Position numbers and translations under genes: made by a program. DNA of 64,000 nt from Muricauda sp. SCSIO 64092 (lineage in GTDB: Bacteria; Bacteroidota; Bacteroidia; Flavobacteriales; Flavobacteriaceae). The notes beneath the pieces are model-generated. The model was not told the DNA's origin. It was given only the letters and a program-made list of their open reading frames with translations, and searched no databases. The DNA lies in contig NZ_CP095413.1 of NCBI RefSeq assembly GCF_023016285.1, positions 2,728,001-2,792,000 on the forward strand, read 5' to 3'. Position 1 is the first letter of the stretch. The number at the start of each line of letters is the position of its first letter. Shown piece after piece: positions 8,904-17,435 of this stretch.

Positions 8904-10217
8904 ATGACGTATCAATTTCGCCCTTTGCCCTTTTGGGTTTTTTGTGTCATCGTATGGATGTTTTTCCCATTGCATTCCCAGGAAATGGATTTGCAATCCT
9001 ATATCGAATTGGTAAAAAAAGACAATATCGATTTGAAGCAGAGTGCAAAGCAGGTCCTGATAGCAAAGGAGGAAACCAAGATGGCCAAATCCGCACTCTT
9101 GCCAGAGGTGAGTGTCAATGGGTTTTATCAACGGGACTTCAATAGAAATTTTCTTTTTATCAACGATTTTGATGGAAGCATAACACGGTTAAGGACCAAT
9201 TTTAACAACAGTGTCAGTGCCAATGCCGCATTGAACCAGACCCTATTTGATCCCGCCATTTTTTCCGCAGCCAAAATTACGAAGCTTGCTGAGGAAATCA
9301 GTGGGTTACATGACGAACACCTTCAAAATGAACTTACTGCCCAGGCTTCCGCTTTGTATTGGCAAGCCATATTTACCAGGGCCAGTGTGGCCATACTTGT
9401 GGAAAACTCGAGTTTGGCAAAAGCGCAATTGGCCCAGATCAAAAAGCTGCACGGTAAGGGTACGGTGAGTGACCTACAGCTACAACAAGCTGAGGTTTTC
9501 TATAAAAAAACGCTCCCACCGCTTAAAAATGCCAAAAATCAATTTGGAAAATTAAAGAACGACCTTAAAGTATTGGCCAACATACCCATTACCGAACGTA
9601 TCGTTCTAACGGATGATCTTGAAACCATAAGCCTCAACAATGTCATCTATACCGATGAGGGGGATCTAGAAGGACAGCCGAGGCTCAAGACCTTAAAAAA
9701 GGAGGTTGAGATTGCCAAAAGGCAAATCAGTCTCCACAAGAAATTTTGGTACCCCAAATTGAATCTGACCGCAGCATATAATTACGATGCCCAGGCCAAT
9801 GATTTTAATTTCAGTGCCAACGAAAACAAATTGTTCTTGGTGCAACTGGGGGTCAATATGCCCATTTTTTCCGGGGGCAGCAACAGGGCCAAAATCGCCA
9901 AGGCCTCCATTGAAAGGGAAACGGCAGAGCTCGACCTTGTGAAGACCAAACAACATTTGCTCAATGAACTTCGAACGGCCGAAAGCAACTATAATACTGC
10001 CATAGCCCATATTGAAACCTATAGGGAGACCATCTTGCTGAATGAAAGTGAAATGGAAATTTTCAAAAAGCAATTGAACCTGGGTATTGTCACTACCGTC
10101 GAATTCAAGGAAAGTCGATTGCAACTCATGCAATCCCGGTTAGGGCTGTTAAACTCCTATCTGGATTTACATATAGCACACCTTCAAATGTTAAGGATCA
10201 CGGGACGAATACACTAA
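8904..10217 (+). CDS. TolC family outer membrane efflux protein
   Basis: 437 residues with an N-terminal hydrophobic export signal (LPFWVFCVIVWMFFPLHSQ). The rest is the TolC pattern of two long helical repeats with heptad-like stretches, such as NIDLKQSAKQVLIAKEETKMAKSA, and strand segments LTAAYNYDAQ and QLGVNMPIFSGGSNRAKI. It would form the trimeric outer-membrane channel of the efflux pump coded by the next two genes. The stop TAA is followed at once by an in-frame ATG of the adaptor gene. Ends with LQMLRITGRIH. The first gene of a four-gene unit. Confidence 0.9.
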   Translation: MTYQFRPLPFWVFCVIVWMFFPLHSQEMDLQSYIELVKKDNIDLKQSAKQVLIAKEETKMAKSALLPEVSVNGFYQRDFNRNFLFINDFDGSITRLRTNFNNSVSANAALNQTLFDPAIFSAAKITKLAEEISGLHDEHLQNELTAQASALYWQAIFTRASVAILVENSSLAKAQLAQIKKLHGKGTVSDLQLQQAEVFYKKTLPPLKNAKNQFGKLKNDLKVLANIPITERIVLTDDLETISLNNVIYTDEGDLEGQPRLKTLKKEVEIAKRQISLHKKFWYPKLNLTAAYNYDAQANDFNFSANENKLFLVQLGVNMPIFSGGSNRAKIAKASIERETAELDLVKTKQHLLNELRTAESNYNTAIAHIETYRETILLNESEMEIFKKQLNLGIVTTVEFKESRLQLMQSRLGLLNSYLDLHIAHLQMLRITGRIH

Positions 10218-10244
10218 ATGCGCCCAAAAAATAAGTATCAAAAA

Positions 10245-11258
10245 ATGAAGACAATAAAACGTTTATTGATGTTCGCTGTTTCAGGCATACCCTTGTCGGC
10301 TTGTTATTGGCCGGAAACCCCACAGGAAACCACTAAGGAAGCACAGATCAAGGTAAAGGCAATCACCTTAAAAAAGGAGCCTTACAATGAAACCAAGATC
10401 TATCATGGGGAACTGCAATTTTCCAAATCGGCAAGTTTTGTAGCACAGCAGTCAGGAATAGTGACGAAGTTAAATGCCAGGCCCGGTCAAAAAGTACGAC
10501 GCGGTGAGGTTATTGCGGCATACCCTCCATTAAACCATCAATTGCAGGCGGATCAAGCAAGGATTGAACAGGACAAGTTGGCCCAGGATTATACACGGCA
10601 GCAAGAACTGTTTAAAGCTGGTGCCGTTTCAAAGGTATCTGTTGATACCTATAAAACCCAATTGGATGTTCTGGTCAAAACCACTCAGCAATTGCAGAAT
10701 ATGAACACCATCAGGGCACCTTTTTCAGGAATCATTACACAGGTGCCGATTAAGATTGGTGAGGAAGTGCACATGGGACAAGCCCTATTCAGCATGGCGG
10801 AGACAGCTGCCGTAGAGGTAAATTTTTATGTAACACCACAAGATATTGCCCATATGGCAATAGGGGCAAGGACCTATTTGAACCTCTCCCATAAAAAAAT
10901 CGAAGGGAAGATCACAAGGACGTCCATCCAAATGGATTCAAAACGAAAGGCATTTCCGGTTACCGCCTCATTTAAGAACGAAGGGGTAGCGTTTGCAGGC
11001 ACCCACGTTGCAATTGCGTTGGAAACCGGAGCATCACTTTCAAGTATTTGGATTCCTGTGGAGTCATTAAAACAAATCGGAAACAGGCATTATGTATTCG
11101 TCATCGAAGATGGTAAGGCCATTGAAACCGACGTGAAGATAGGGCAGCGAAATGAAACTTCGGTACAGATCATTGAGGGATTGGAAGTCGGGCAGCATTT
11201 GATTACCGCCGGTTCAGAAAAAGTGGAAGGAAATAGTCCGGTGATAACCGTTCAGTAA
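10245..11258 (+). CDS. Membrane fusion (HlyD/AcrA type) efflux adaptor lipoprotein
   Basis: I choose 10245 over the ATG at 10218 because MKTIKRLLMFAVSGIPLSAC then forms a lipoprotein signal with Cys20. The 337-residue product has the adaptor order: lipoyl-like half (SGIVTKLNARPGQKVRRGEV), a coiled-coil hairpin of about 60 residues around QADQARIEQDKLAQDYTRQQ, second lipoyl half (TIRAPFSGIITQVPIKIGEE), beta-barrel and membrane-proximal domains (GNRHYVFVIEDGKAIETDVK). It links the RND pump to the TolC channel in the periplasm. Its hairpin is short, as in RND rather than ABC adaptors. Confidence 0.9.
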   Translation: MKTIKRLLMFAVSGIPLSACYWPETPQETTKEAQIKVKAITLKKEPYNETKIYHGELQFSKSASFVAQQSGIVTKLNARPGQKVRRGEVIAAYPPLNHQLQADQARIEQDKLAQDYTRQQELFKAGAVSKVSVDTYKTQLDVLVKTTQQLQNMNTIRAPFSGIITQVPIKIGEEVHMGQALFSMAETAAVEVNFYVTPQDIAHMAIGARTYLNLSHKKIEGKITRTSIQMDSKRKAFPVTASFKNEGVAFAGTHVAIALETGASLSSIWIPVESLKQIGNRHYVFVIEDGKAIETDVKIGQRNETSVQIIEGLEVGQHLITAGSEKVEGNSPVITVQ

Positions 11259-11269
11259 ATAGAATAGCT

Positions 11270-14200
11270 ATGAAAGTCACCAATTTCGCTGTATCCAGAC
11301 CAATTACCACGTCAATGGTCTTTTTGGCACTATTGCTCTTCGGATTTATGTCTTATGTAAAACTACCGGTAAACCTGATGCCCGAGGTGAATCTGCCCGC
11401 CATGGTCATCATAACGGACTATCCTGGGGCGACCCCTGGGGAAGTGGAAACCGAGATTACCAATCTACTTGAAAAAGAAGTGGCTACCATCAACGGGTTA
11501 AAACTCATGCAGTCCTACTCTATGCCCAATATGTCCATGATTATTGTTCAATTCGAATTGGACAAAGACCAGGACAAGGCCATGGCCGAGCTGCGCAACA
11601 AGATAGATTTGGTGGTTTCCTTTTTGCCCAAAGAGGCCAAATTGCCTTTCGTTCGCAAACGATCTAAACCCCTATTGGCCCCTTTTAGTATGAACAGTGG
11701 TTCTGTGGTGGATCTGATCATCACCGGAAATGTGGATGCCAACAAACTTTACCAACTATCGAGACGGGAAATCAAGGATAAAATCTCGCGTATCGATGGG
11801 GTGACCAAAATTGAGTTCAATGGTGGAAAATTACGTGAAATCCATGTGGAGGTCGATAAGAACAATCTTTATGGTTTGGGTATGGACATAACAGAGGTCG
11901 CCACGCAATTAAAGGAGAACAATGTGGATATGTCCGGAGGAGATATCGTACGGGAGGATCGGGAATCCATCATAAAGACCGGGAGCAAATACAACTCCGT
12001 TGGATCCGTTAAGAACACCTTCATCGCCACCCCTTACGGGGAAAGGAAACTGACCGATTTTGCTGCGGTAAAGGACACCTTCCAATCCGCAAAAAAAGAT
12101 GCCTTTTTTTATGATGGCATTGAAAAAAAGGAACTGAACAATATTGTGGGCATAGGCGTGCAGAAGAGCAGTACGGCAAATGCGGTGGCCATAGCCAAGG
12201 AAGTAAAGGAACTGGTTCCCGAAATTCAAAAAAGCCTGCCCGAAGGGGTAACCCTGAGCTTGCCATTTGACTCTTCGGAATATATTGAAAGCTCGGTGAA
12301 CGATGCCATGATAAATGTTATTCTGGGTATCCTCGTTACAGGGCTGATCTTGTTTCTATTTGTAAACAATATCAAGGCCACGGTAATCGTAAGTATCTCC
12401 ATTCCCGTATCGCTCATTATCAATTTTTTGGCCATGAGGCTCTTTGATGGATCGCTCAATATGCTGTCATTGATGAGCTTTGCGGTGGCCATTGGGGCCC
12501 TGGTTTCCAACTCCATTGTGGTCTTGGAGAACATTCTTCGCCTTAAAAAGGAGGGCTTGCCCATAAAAGAGGCCTGCGTTACCGGTACCCAGGAAGTGTT
12601 TACGGCGGTCTTGGCATCCACGGGAACCAACCTGGTGGTATTTTTACCCATTGCTTCCATGAATTCCATAGTCGGTGCATTCTTTAGGGAATACGCTTTG
12701 ACCATTTCATTTGCGACCATTTTTTCGCTCCTGGTCTCCATTACCTTGACCCCGATGCTCGCATCAATTTTATTGAGGAACGACCCAAAACCCTCCAAGT
12801 TTTCCAATTGGATCATCAAATCATTTGAAAGACTTCAAGAGATGTATGAAAAATCATTACGAAGGTTGATGTCCAGAAAACGCAACCCCATCATTCTGTT
12901 TGCCGTGATGTTCTTCTTTTTCATTATGAGTATGGGTTTGCTGGGGGAAATCGGATTTGAATTCGAACCGGAATCGGACAACGGGGATTTGTTTGTGGAA
13001 CTCGAAATGCAACCGGGCACGTCCATCGAAAAGAACAGGGAATTGACCAAACTGGTCGAACAAAAGATTGCTGCCTACCCCGAAGTAAAGGCGGTATTGA
13101 GTATGCTGGGCAGTAAAAACTCCTTTACCACCGGATCCAATTACACCAACATCTCATTGAAGCTCAACAAAAGCGTGGAACGCGAGCTGTCCAATGGCCA
13201 AATTGGCGAGAAAATATTAAATGACCTCAAGGGGATTCCAGAGATAAAACCTGTAGTGGCCACGGTGAATTCTGAGGAAAGCGGCGATCTGGGGTTTTCC
13301 TTAAAGTCCAATGATGCCGCGCAATTGTCCAAGGCAAACGATCAGGTCATGGATTTTTTAAAGGATGTGGAAGGCCTGATTTCGTATGAATCGAGTCTGC
13401 GAAATGGCCCACCCTTGGTCCAGTTCAGGCCCAGGAAGCGTTTGTTGGCCGAACTGGGCATCTCGGTCAATGAACTGGCATTGGTCATTCGCAGTGCCAT
13501 TACAGGAATCAAGGCCACGGTGATGAGTGAAAACGATGTGGAGTACAACATCAACATCAAGGTACCCGTTTCACAGGCGAACTCGGTTGAAGATATCAAA
13601 CAGCTCCCTGTCCATACGGCGACGGGGATGTTTACCGTTGGGCAGTTGGCCGAGGTGTTCTATGAAACTGCCCCTGCCCAAATCCTCCATAAGGAAAAGT
13701 CAAAAACCGCCGAGTTCAGTGCTACCTTGGCCCCTGGCTATATATTGGGAGATGTTAGGGCGGCCATCGATTCCAAGTTTAACGAGATAAACCTGCCCAC
13801 GGGTGTGGATTTCCAATGGAGCGGTAATGTGGAGGAATTGGACAATACCGTAGCCGATATGACGGTCACTTTTATATTGGCACTGGTATTGATGTACATG
13901 TTGTTGGCCTCGCTAATGGAAAGCCTATGGCAACCCTTGGTCATTTTTACCACGGTTCCCATGGCGTTGATAGGTGTTTTTGTCATCATGTATTTTGCCG
14001 GCACCACTATGAATATCATGTCCTTGATGGCCATCATTACCCTATTGGGTTTGGTGGTCAATGACGATATTTTGATCCACGACTATACCGAACAATTGAT
14101 GCACAAAAAGAAAATGGATATCTATAATGCGACCATTGTTTCGGGCAAGACCAAAATGAAGGCCGTTATTATGACCACGGTTGCCATCATCGTTGGAATG

Positions 14201-14380
14201 CTGCCCAATGCCATTGGGCTGGGGGATGCGGGAGCGGAATATAGAATACCCATGGCCATCGTCACCATTGGCGGGATGATCACCTCCACTGTGTTGACCC
14301 TGTATTTGATTCCCTCCCTGTTTTATGTCATTAGAAGCAGAGGACGTAAAAGACCCTTACATGAAACCATCAAAAATTGA
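11270..14380 (+). CDS. RND family efflux permease (HAE1-like) with altered proton relay
   Basis: 1036 residues, the usual RND size, with two repeats of TM1, porter loop and TM2-6. It opens with NFAVSRPITTSMVFLALLLF and has PGATPGEVETEITNLLEKEV in the first porter loop. RND pumps exchange protons for drugs or other exported compounds. In TM4 most relatives carry an acidic residue (AcrB D407 and D408); here the block is IGALVSNSIVVLENI with S413 and N414. In TM10, where AcrB has K940, this protein reads LVVNDDILIHDY with N931, D932, D933, H937 and D938. The charged residues therefore seem moved from TM4 to TM10. The substrate is unknown. The last 20 bases overlap the small membrane gene that follows. 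Confidence 0.93.
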   Translation: MKVTNFAVSRPITTSMVFLALLLFGFMSYVKLPVNLMPEVNLPAMVIITDYPGATPGEVETEITNLLEKEVATINGLKLMQSYSMPNMSMIIVQFELDKDQDKAMAELRNKIDLVVSFLPKEAKLPFVRKRSKPLLAPFSMNSGSVVDLIITGNVDANKLYQLSRREIKDKISRIDGVTKIEFNGGKLREIHVEVDKNNLYGLGMDITEVATQLKENNVDMSGGDIVREDRESIIKTGSKYNSVGSVKNTFIATPYGERKLTDFAAVKDTFQSAKKDAFFYDGIEKKELNNIVGIGVQKSSTANAVAIAKEVKELVPEIQKSLPEGVTLSLPFDSSEYIESSVNDAMINVILGILVTGLILFLFVNNIKATVIVSISIPVSLIINFLAMRLFDGSLNMLSLMSFAVAIGALVSNSIVVLENILRLKKEGLPIKEACVTGTQEVFTAVLASTGTNLVVFLPIASMNSIVGAFFREYALTISFATIFSLLVSITLTPMLASILLRNDPKPSKFSNWIIKSFERLQEMYEKSLRRLMSRKRNPIILFAVMFFFFIMSMGLLGEIGFEFEPESDNGDLFVELEMQPGTSIEKNRELTKLVEQKIAAYPEVKAVLSMLGSKNSFTTGSNYTNISLKLNKSVERELSNGQIGEKILNDLKGIPEIKPVVATVNSEESGDLGFSLKSNDAAQLSKANDQVMDFLKDVEGLISYESSLRNGPPLVQFRPRKRLLAELGISVNELALVIRSAITGIKATVMSENDVEYNINIKVPVSQANSVEDIKQLPVHTATGMFTVGQLAEVFYETAPAQILHKEKSKTAEFSATLAPGYILGDVRAAIDSKFNEINLPTGVDFQWSGNVEELDNTVADMTVTFILALVLMYMLLASLMESLWQPLVIFTTVPMALIGVFVIMYFAGTTMNIMSLMAIITLLGLVVNDDILIHDYTEQLMHKKKMDIYNATIVSGKTKMKAVIMTTVAIIVGMLPNAIGLGDAGAEYRIPMAIVTIGGMITSTVLTLYLIPSLFYVIRSRGRKRPLHETIKN

Positions 14381-14603
14381 CATCGTAAAGTTTTCGGCTG
14401 TTATGATTGTTTTTTTGATAGGAATGATCGTCATGCTGCTACATAAAATAGAAAACACATGGATTTGGATTGGGTACATCAGTGTTTGGTGGTGGGCAGA
14501 AGTGAGAATCGCCAGGAATCTTCATATCAAACTTTGGGTCTGGGTGCTTCTATTGGCACTTATCCTTACGATAAATGCCCTGGTAATTCTGTACTTTGTT
14601 TAA
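14361..14603 (+). CDS. Small two-helix membrane protein at tail of RND operon
   Basis: 80 residues starting at an ATG inside the RND gene's last codons (20-base overlap). Two hydrophobic stretches, VKFSAVMIVFLIGMIVMLL and LWVWVLLLALILTINALVI, are separated by a Trp-rich loop (TWIWIGYISVWWWAEVR). No family is recognised. The overlap argues for translation coupled to the pump, so it may be a small inner-membrane partner of the RND protein, in the way AcrZ binds AcrB; that is inference only. An earlier in-frame ATG at 14325 would add 12 residues and lengthen the overlap. Confidence 0.65.
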   Translation: MKPSKIDIVKFSAVMIVFLIGMIVMLLHKIENTWIWIGYISVWWWAEVRIARNLHIKLWVWVLLLALILTINALVILYFV

Positions 14604-14766
14604 TAATGGATGTACATGATTCAGGAAAATGATTCAAACGTCCTATGTTTTTTCATTCTTTTTCAACCTTTTTTAACCTGTAAATCAATATATAAAGTGA
14701 CATACATGCCATAACGATTGAAGGGAACACTCCATTTTTTAAGGGCTTTAATGCTACATTTGCCCT

Positions 14767-15879
14767 ATGGATATCTTAAACATAACCCCCTTATTGAGCC
14801 TAGCCGTAGGGGTGTTATTGTTGGTTTTTGTCTTGTTCCGAAAGTCCGGTCTGGGCAGGGATAAAAGGCTTCGCTATATTTTGGCGACACTTGTATTTTA
14901 TTTTGCTTTCGTATCATTTGATTACTACACTACGTTGAGCGAGAGCGGAAGCAATTGGTATTTTGGAATATCCTATATGTTCCATCATCTGGTAGGACTT
15001 GTGTTCTATTACTTTATTGCCCTATTGATAAAATTACCGGTGGCCTTTAAAAAATGGCTGTTTATCGTTATCGGTCTTACCTTGTTACGGTGGTTCTTCT
15101 TTTATCCCCTTTTTGAACATGAAAATATAGATACGTTCTTTGCATCACTACAAACCTCAGGGTATGATGAGTGGTTGTTCGTGGAATACCTCTTGGTCAC
15201 CTTACTCAATATTTTCTTCTTTTTCCTGGCATTCTATCGGTTTAGAAAGGCCCCCATGGCATTGGTCCTTACCAGGGAAGAAAGGCTCAAGTACAGATGG
15301 GCCAAATTGATATTGATTGCACTTGTCATTTTACAACTGGGAATGTTCATCAACCTATCCGTAAACGGTTATACCTTGGACACCTATCAAATCTCCATGA
15401 AGTTTGAATCGTTGTTGATCGCTATTTTCTTTTTCATTTTTGCCTATTCCATCATGCATTTTCCCGTATTTGCCTTTTCGGGGGACTTTGAGGATTTACC
15501 GGAGGAAACCAAAAATAAATATGCAAAGTCCTCCTTGAAGGATTCGTCCGAACTCTTTGCTCAAATAAGCAACTTGGTCAGGGAAGAACAATTGTATCTG
15601 GATTTCGACTTAAAATTGAATACCCTATCTGAAAAGTTGGGAAGCTCCATTCACCATGTTTCACAGGCCATTAATCAAAATTCGGGCATGAGCTTTCCCG
15701 ATTTCATCAATGGTTTTCGAATTGAGGAAGCCAAAAAACGACTGCTTATGCCAAAACCGGACACCATTTTTGCCATATCGCTGGATGTGGGGTTCAATAG
15801 TAAAGCGGCATTTTATACGGCCTTCAAAAAAGTGACCTCCCTAACCCCTACAGAATTTAAAAAGGCCTCTAAAAGGTAG
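14767..15879 (+). CDS. AraC family regulator with N-terminal membrane domain
   Basis: 370 residues. The first roughly 235 residues hold about seven hydrophobic segments (for example ITPLLSLAVGVLLLVFVLF and LILIALVILQLGMFINLSV), and the last 110 residues are an AraC DNA-binding domain with LYLDFDLKLNTLSEKLGSSI, FPDFINGFRIEEAKKRLL, and LDVGFNSKAAFYTAFKKVTS then TPTEF. This architecture, a multi-spanning membrane sensor fused to an AraC domain, is common in Flavobacteriia; the signal is unknown. It sits just after the efflux operon on the same strand and may respond to envelope or membrane signals. A TACATTTG box lies four bases before its ATG. Confidence 0.88.
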   Translation: MDILNITPLLSLAVGVLLLVFVLFRKSGLGRDKRLRYILATLVFYFAFVSFDYYTTLSESGSNWYFGISYMFHHLVGLVFYYFIALLIKLPVAFKKWLFIVIGLTLLRWFFFYPLFEHENIDTFFASLQTSGYDEWLFVEYLLVTLLNIFFFFLAFYRFRKAPMALVLTREERLKYRWAKLILIALVILQLGMFINLSVNGYTLDTYQISMKFESLLIAIFFFIFAYSIMHFPVFAFSGDFEDLPEETKNKYAKSSLKDSSELFAQISNLVREEQLYLDFDLKLNTLSEKLGSSIHHVSQAINQNSGMSFPDFINGFRIEEAKKRLLMPKPDTIFAISLDVGFNSKAAFYTAFKKVTSLTPTEFKKASKR

Positions 15880-16015
15880 CTCCAATATAAATCCCACGGA
15901 TGCCCAAATTGCCTTGCCCATGGTTCAGGACATTTTTATGTTCAGTATTATAGGGAGCGCCATTCCTGTATATCGCCGGGGTTACTTTTGACCACAATTC
16001 CATAAAAGATAGTTG
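15869..16015 (-). pseudogene. Possible 3' remnant of an outer membrane beta-barrel gene
   Basis: Reading the reverse strand from about 16015 to the stop at 15869 gives a protein-like tail with NVLNHGQGNLGIRGIYIGAT followed by a terminal Phe. A C-terminal aromatic residue after alternating hydrophobic residues is what a beta-barrel's last strand looks like. The frame has no signal or start of its own and upstream codons run through the opposite-strand gene's start, so if real it is a truncated relic. It overlaps the AraC gene's end by 11 bases. Chance coding is a real alternative. Confidence 0.25.
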
Positions 16016-16016
16016 T

Positions 16017-16418
16017 ATGCAAGCGTTAAAAATTGTTACTGCCTTGGTGGTGGCATTCGTATCAATCACAAATTTGACCGCCCAAAACAATCCATTGTCC
16101 GGACAATGGGAAGCGGAGTATGAAGAGAACAACGAGAAATCGTATGTAACGTATGAATTTAGAAATGAAAATGGGAGACCCATTTGTTATACCACTTACA
16201 TTAAAGACGATAAAGGTCGTGGTGCAGCACATGAATCATTGGCGATAAAGGACATCTCATTTGAAAGGGAAAAAGGCACGGGAAAGTTCATTTTTACCCA
16301 TGAAGGGAAAAACTATGAAGTAAGGGCCCACCTTACATTAAGGGATAGCAATACCCTGGTCATAAGCTATTCGGCATGGGGCTATTCCGATAGCGAAACC
16401 TGGAAACGGTTAAAATAA
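16017..16418 (+). CDS. Small secreted protein of unknown function
   Basis: 133 residues with an N-terminal signal peptide (MQALKIVTALVVAFVSITNL then TAQ, cleavage expected near Ala22-Gln23). The mature part begins NPLSGQWEAEYEENNEKSYV and is rich in strand-like segments, reminiscent of small lipocalin-like or calycin folds that often begin with a G-x-W motif, but I cannot assign a family. It ends in SETWKRLK. It lies six bases before the ABC transmembrane protein gene, so the two are probably cotranscribed. No metal or catalytic signature is visible. Confidence 0.7.
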   Translation: MQALKIVTALVVAFVSITNLTAQNNPLSGQWEAEYEENNEKSYVTYEFRNENGRPICYTTYIKDDKGRGAAHESLAIKDISFEREKGTGKFIFTHEGKNYEVRAHLTLRDSNTLVISYSAWGYSDSETWKRLK

Positions 16419-16424
16419 CGTCCC

Positions 16425-17330
16425 ATGTTAAACGGACGGCATATGGTTGATAAGGAAAGAATTTGGAAAGGGATCAGAAAACGACTCGATTCCGAAAATG
16501 TGACCATACGGTCCGTGCTCTTGGAGTTTAAGTGGAAACTTATCTTCATATTCTTCCTGATTTTGGTCGAATCCGCTATCGAGTTGCTGATTCCCCTGTT
16601 CATTGGTTTTGCGATAGACAATGCGCTAGGGGGGAACTATGGGCATGCCCTTCAACTTGGCGTTTTGGGCACCCTGATCATTCTGATCGGGGGTGGGCGC
16701 AGATTTTTCGATTCAAGAATTTATGCCAGGATATATCGCAGGCTGGGCAGTGCAGTGCTTTTGGGAATTGAGGAAAACCGATCTTCCGTCAAAACGGCAC
16801 GATTGGGCATGATCAATGAGATTGTCGAGTTTTTGGAAAATTCCCTTCCCCTGTTGATATCCACCATTGTGGGAATGGTTGGAGTGGTCATCATTATTGC
16901 GAGCCTGAATCTCCATGTATTTCTTGTAGGCCTTGGCGCCACATTTTTAGTTTTTCTCATTTATTTTTTGACCAGAAAGAGAACTACCTATTTCAATGGC
17001 GCCTATAACAATGAGTTTGAAAAGCAGGTAGATGTTATATCGACAAACAACGGCACACTGTTGGCCTCCCATCTAAAAAAAATGATGAAATGGAACATTA
17101 AACTATCGGATTTGGAGGTGTTCAATTTTTCAATGTCATGGATGGTCTTAATGGGCTTTTTGGTACTCTCCATAGTTTTCTCGGTAAGCGCGGGAAAAAT
17201 CGCATATGGGGCCTTGTTTTCCCTGATTATCTATGTTTTTCAGTATATAGAAAGTGTAATGGCCTTACCGGTGTTTTACCAAAATTGGTTGCGGTTAAAA
17301 GAAATAAAAGAGCGATTGGAAAAGCTATAG
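16425..17330 (+). CDS. ABC transporter six-TM domain protein lacking an ATPase domain
   Basis: 301 residues. The first 230 or so residues fit a type I ABC exporter membrane domain: helices FKWKLIFIFFLILVESAIEL, PLFIGFAIDNAL, HALQLGVLGTLIILIGGG, a coupling-helix region RRLGSAVLLGIEENRSSVKT, then LPLLISTIVGMVGVVIIIA and VFLVGLGATFLVFLIYFLT. The protein ends after LIIYVFQYIESVMALPVFYQ and a short tail, with no Walker A, signature or Walker B sequence in it or after it up to 17436. Proteins of this stand-alone kind (ABC_membrane_3 type) exist in bacteria; whether they transport, or pair with an ATPase elsewhere, is unknown. The alternative start at 16443 would drop six residues. Confidence 0.8.
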   Translation: MLNGRHMVDKERIWKGIRKRLDSENVTIRSVLLEFKWKLIFIFFLILVESAIELLIPLFIGFAIDNALGGNYGHALQLGVLGTLIILIGGGRRFFDSRIYARIYRRLGSAVLLGIEENRSSVKTARLGMINEIVEFLENSLPLLISTIVGMVGVVIIIASLNLHVFLVGLGATFLVFLIYFLTRKRTTYFNGAYNNEFEKQVDVISTNNGTLLASHLKKMMKWNIKLSDLEVFNFSMSWMVLMGFLVLSIVFSVSAGKIAYGALFSLIIYVFQYIESVMALPVFYQNWLRLKEIKERLEKL

Positions 17331-17435
17331 GTATAGCGGAGGTTTAAGATAGGTTTAGCAGTAAAGACAGCACTAAAACGGACAAAAACCAAAGGAACCG
17401 ATTGGCGCCGTGGATTTTGAATTTTGGCCTTATTT

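Noticed and set aside
12226..12819. Long reverse-strand frame inside the RND gene
   Set aside because: It mirrors the pump gene's transmembrane codons and shows no protein family.
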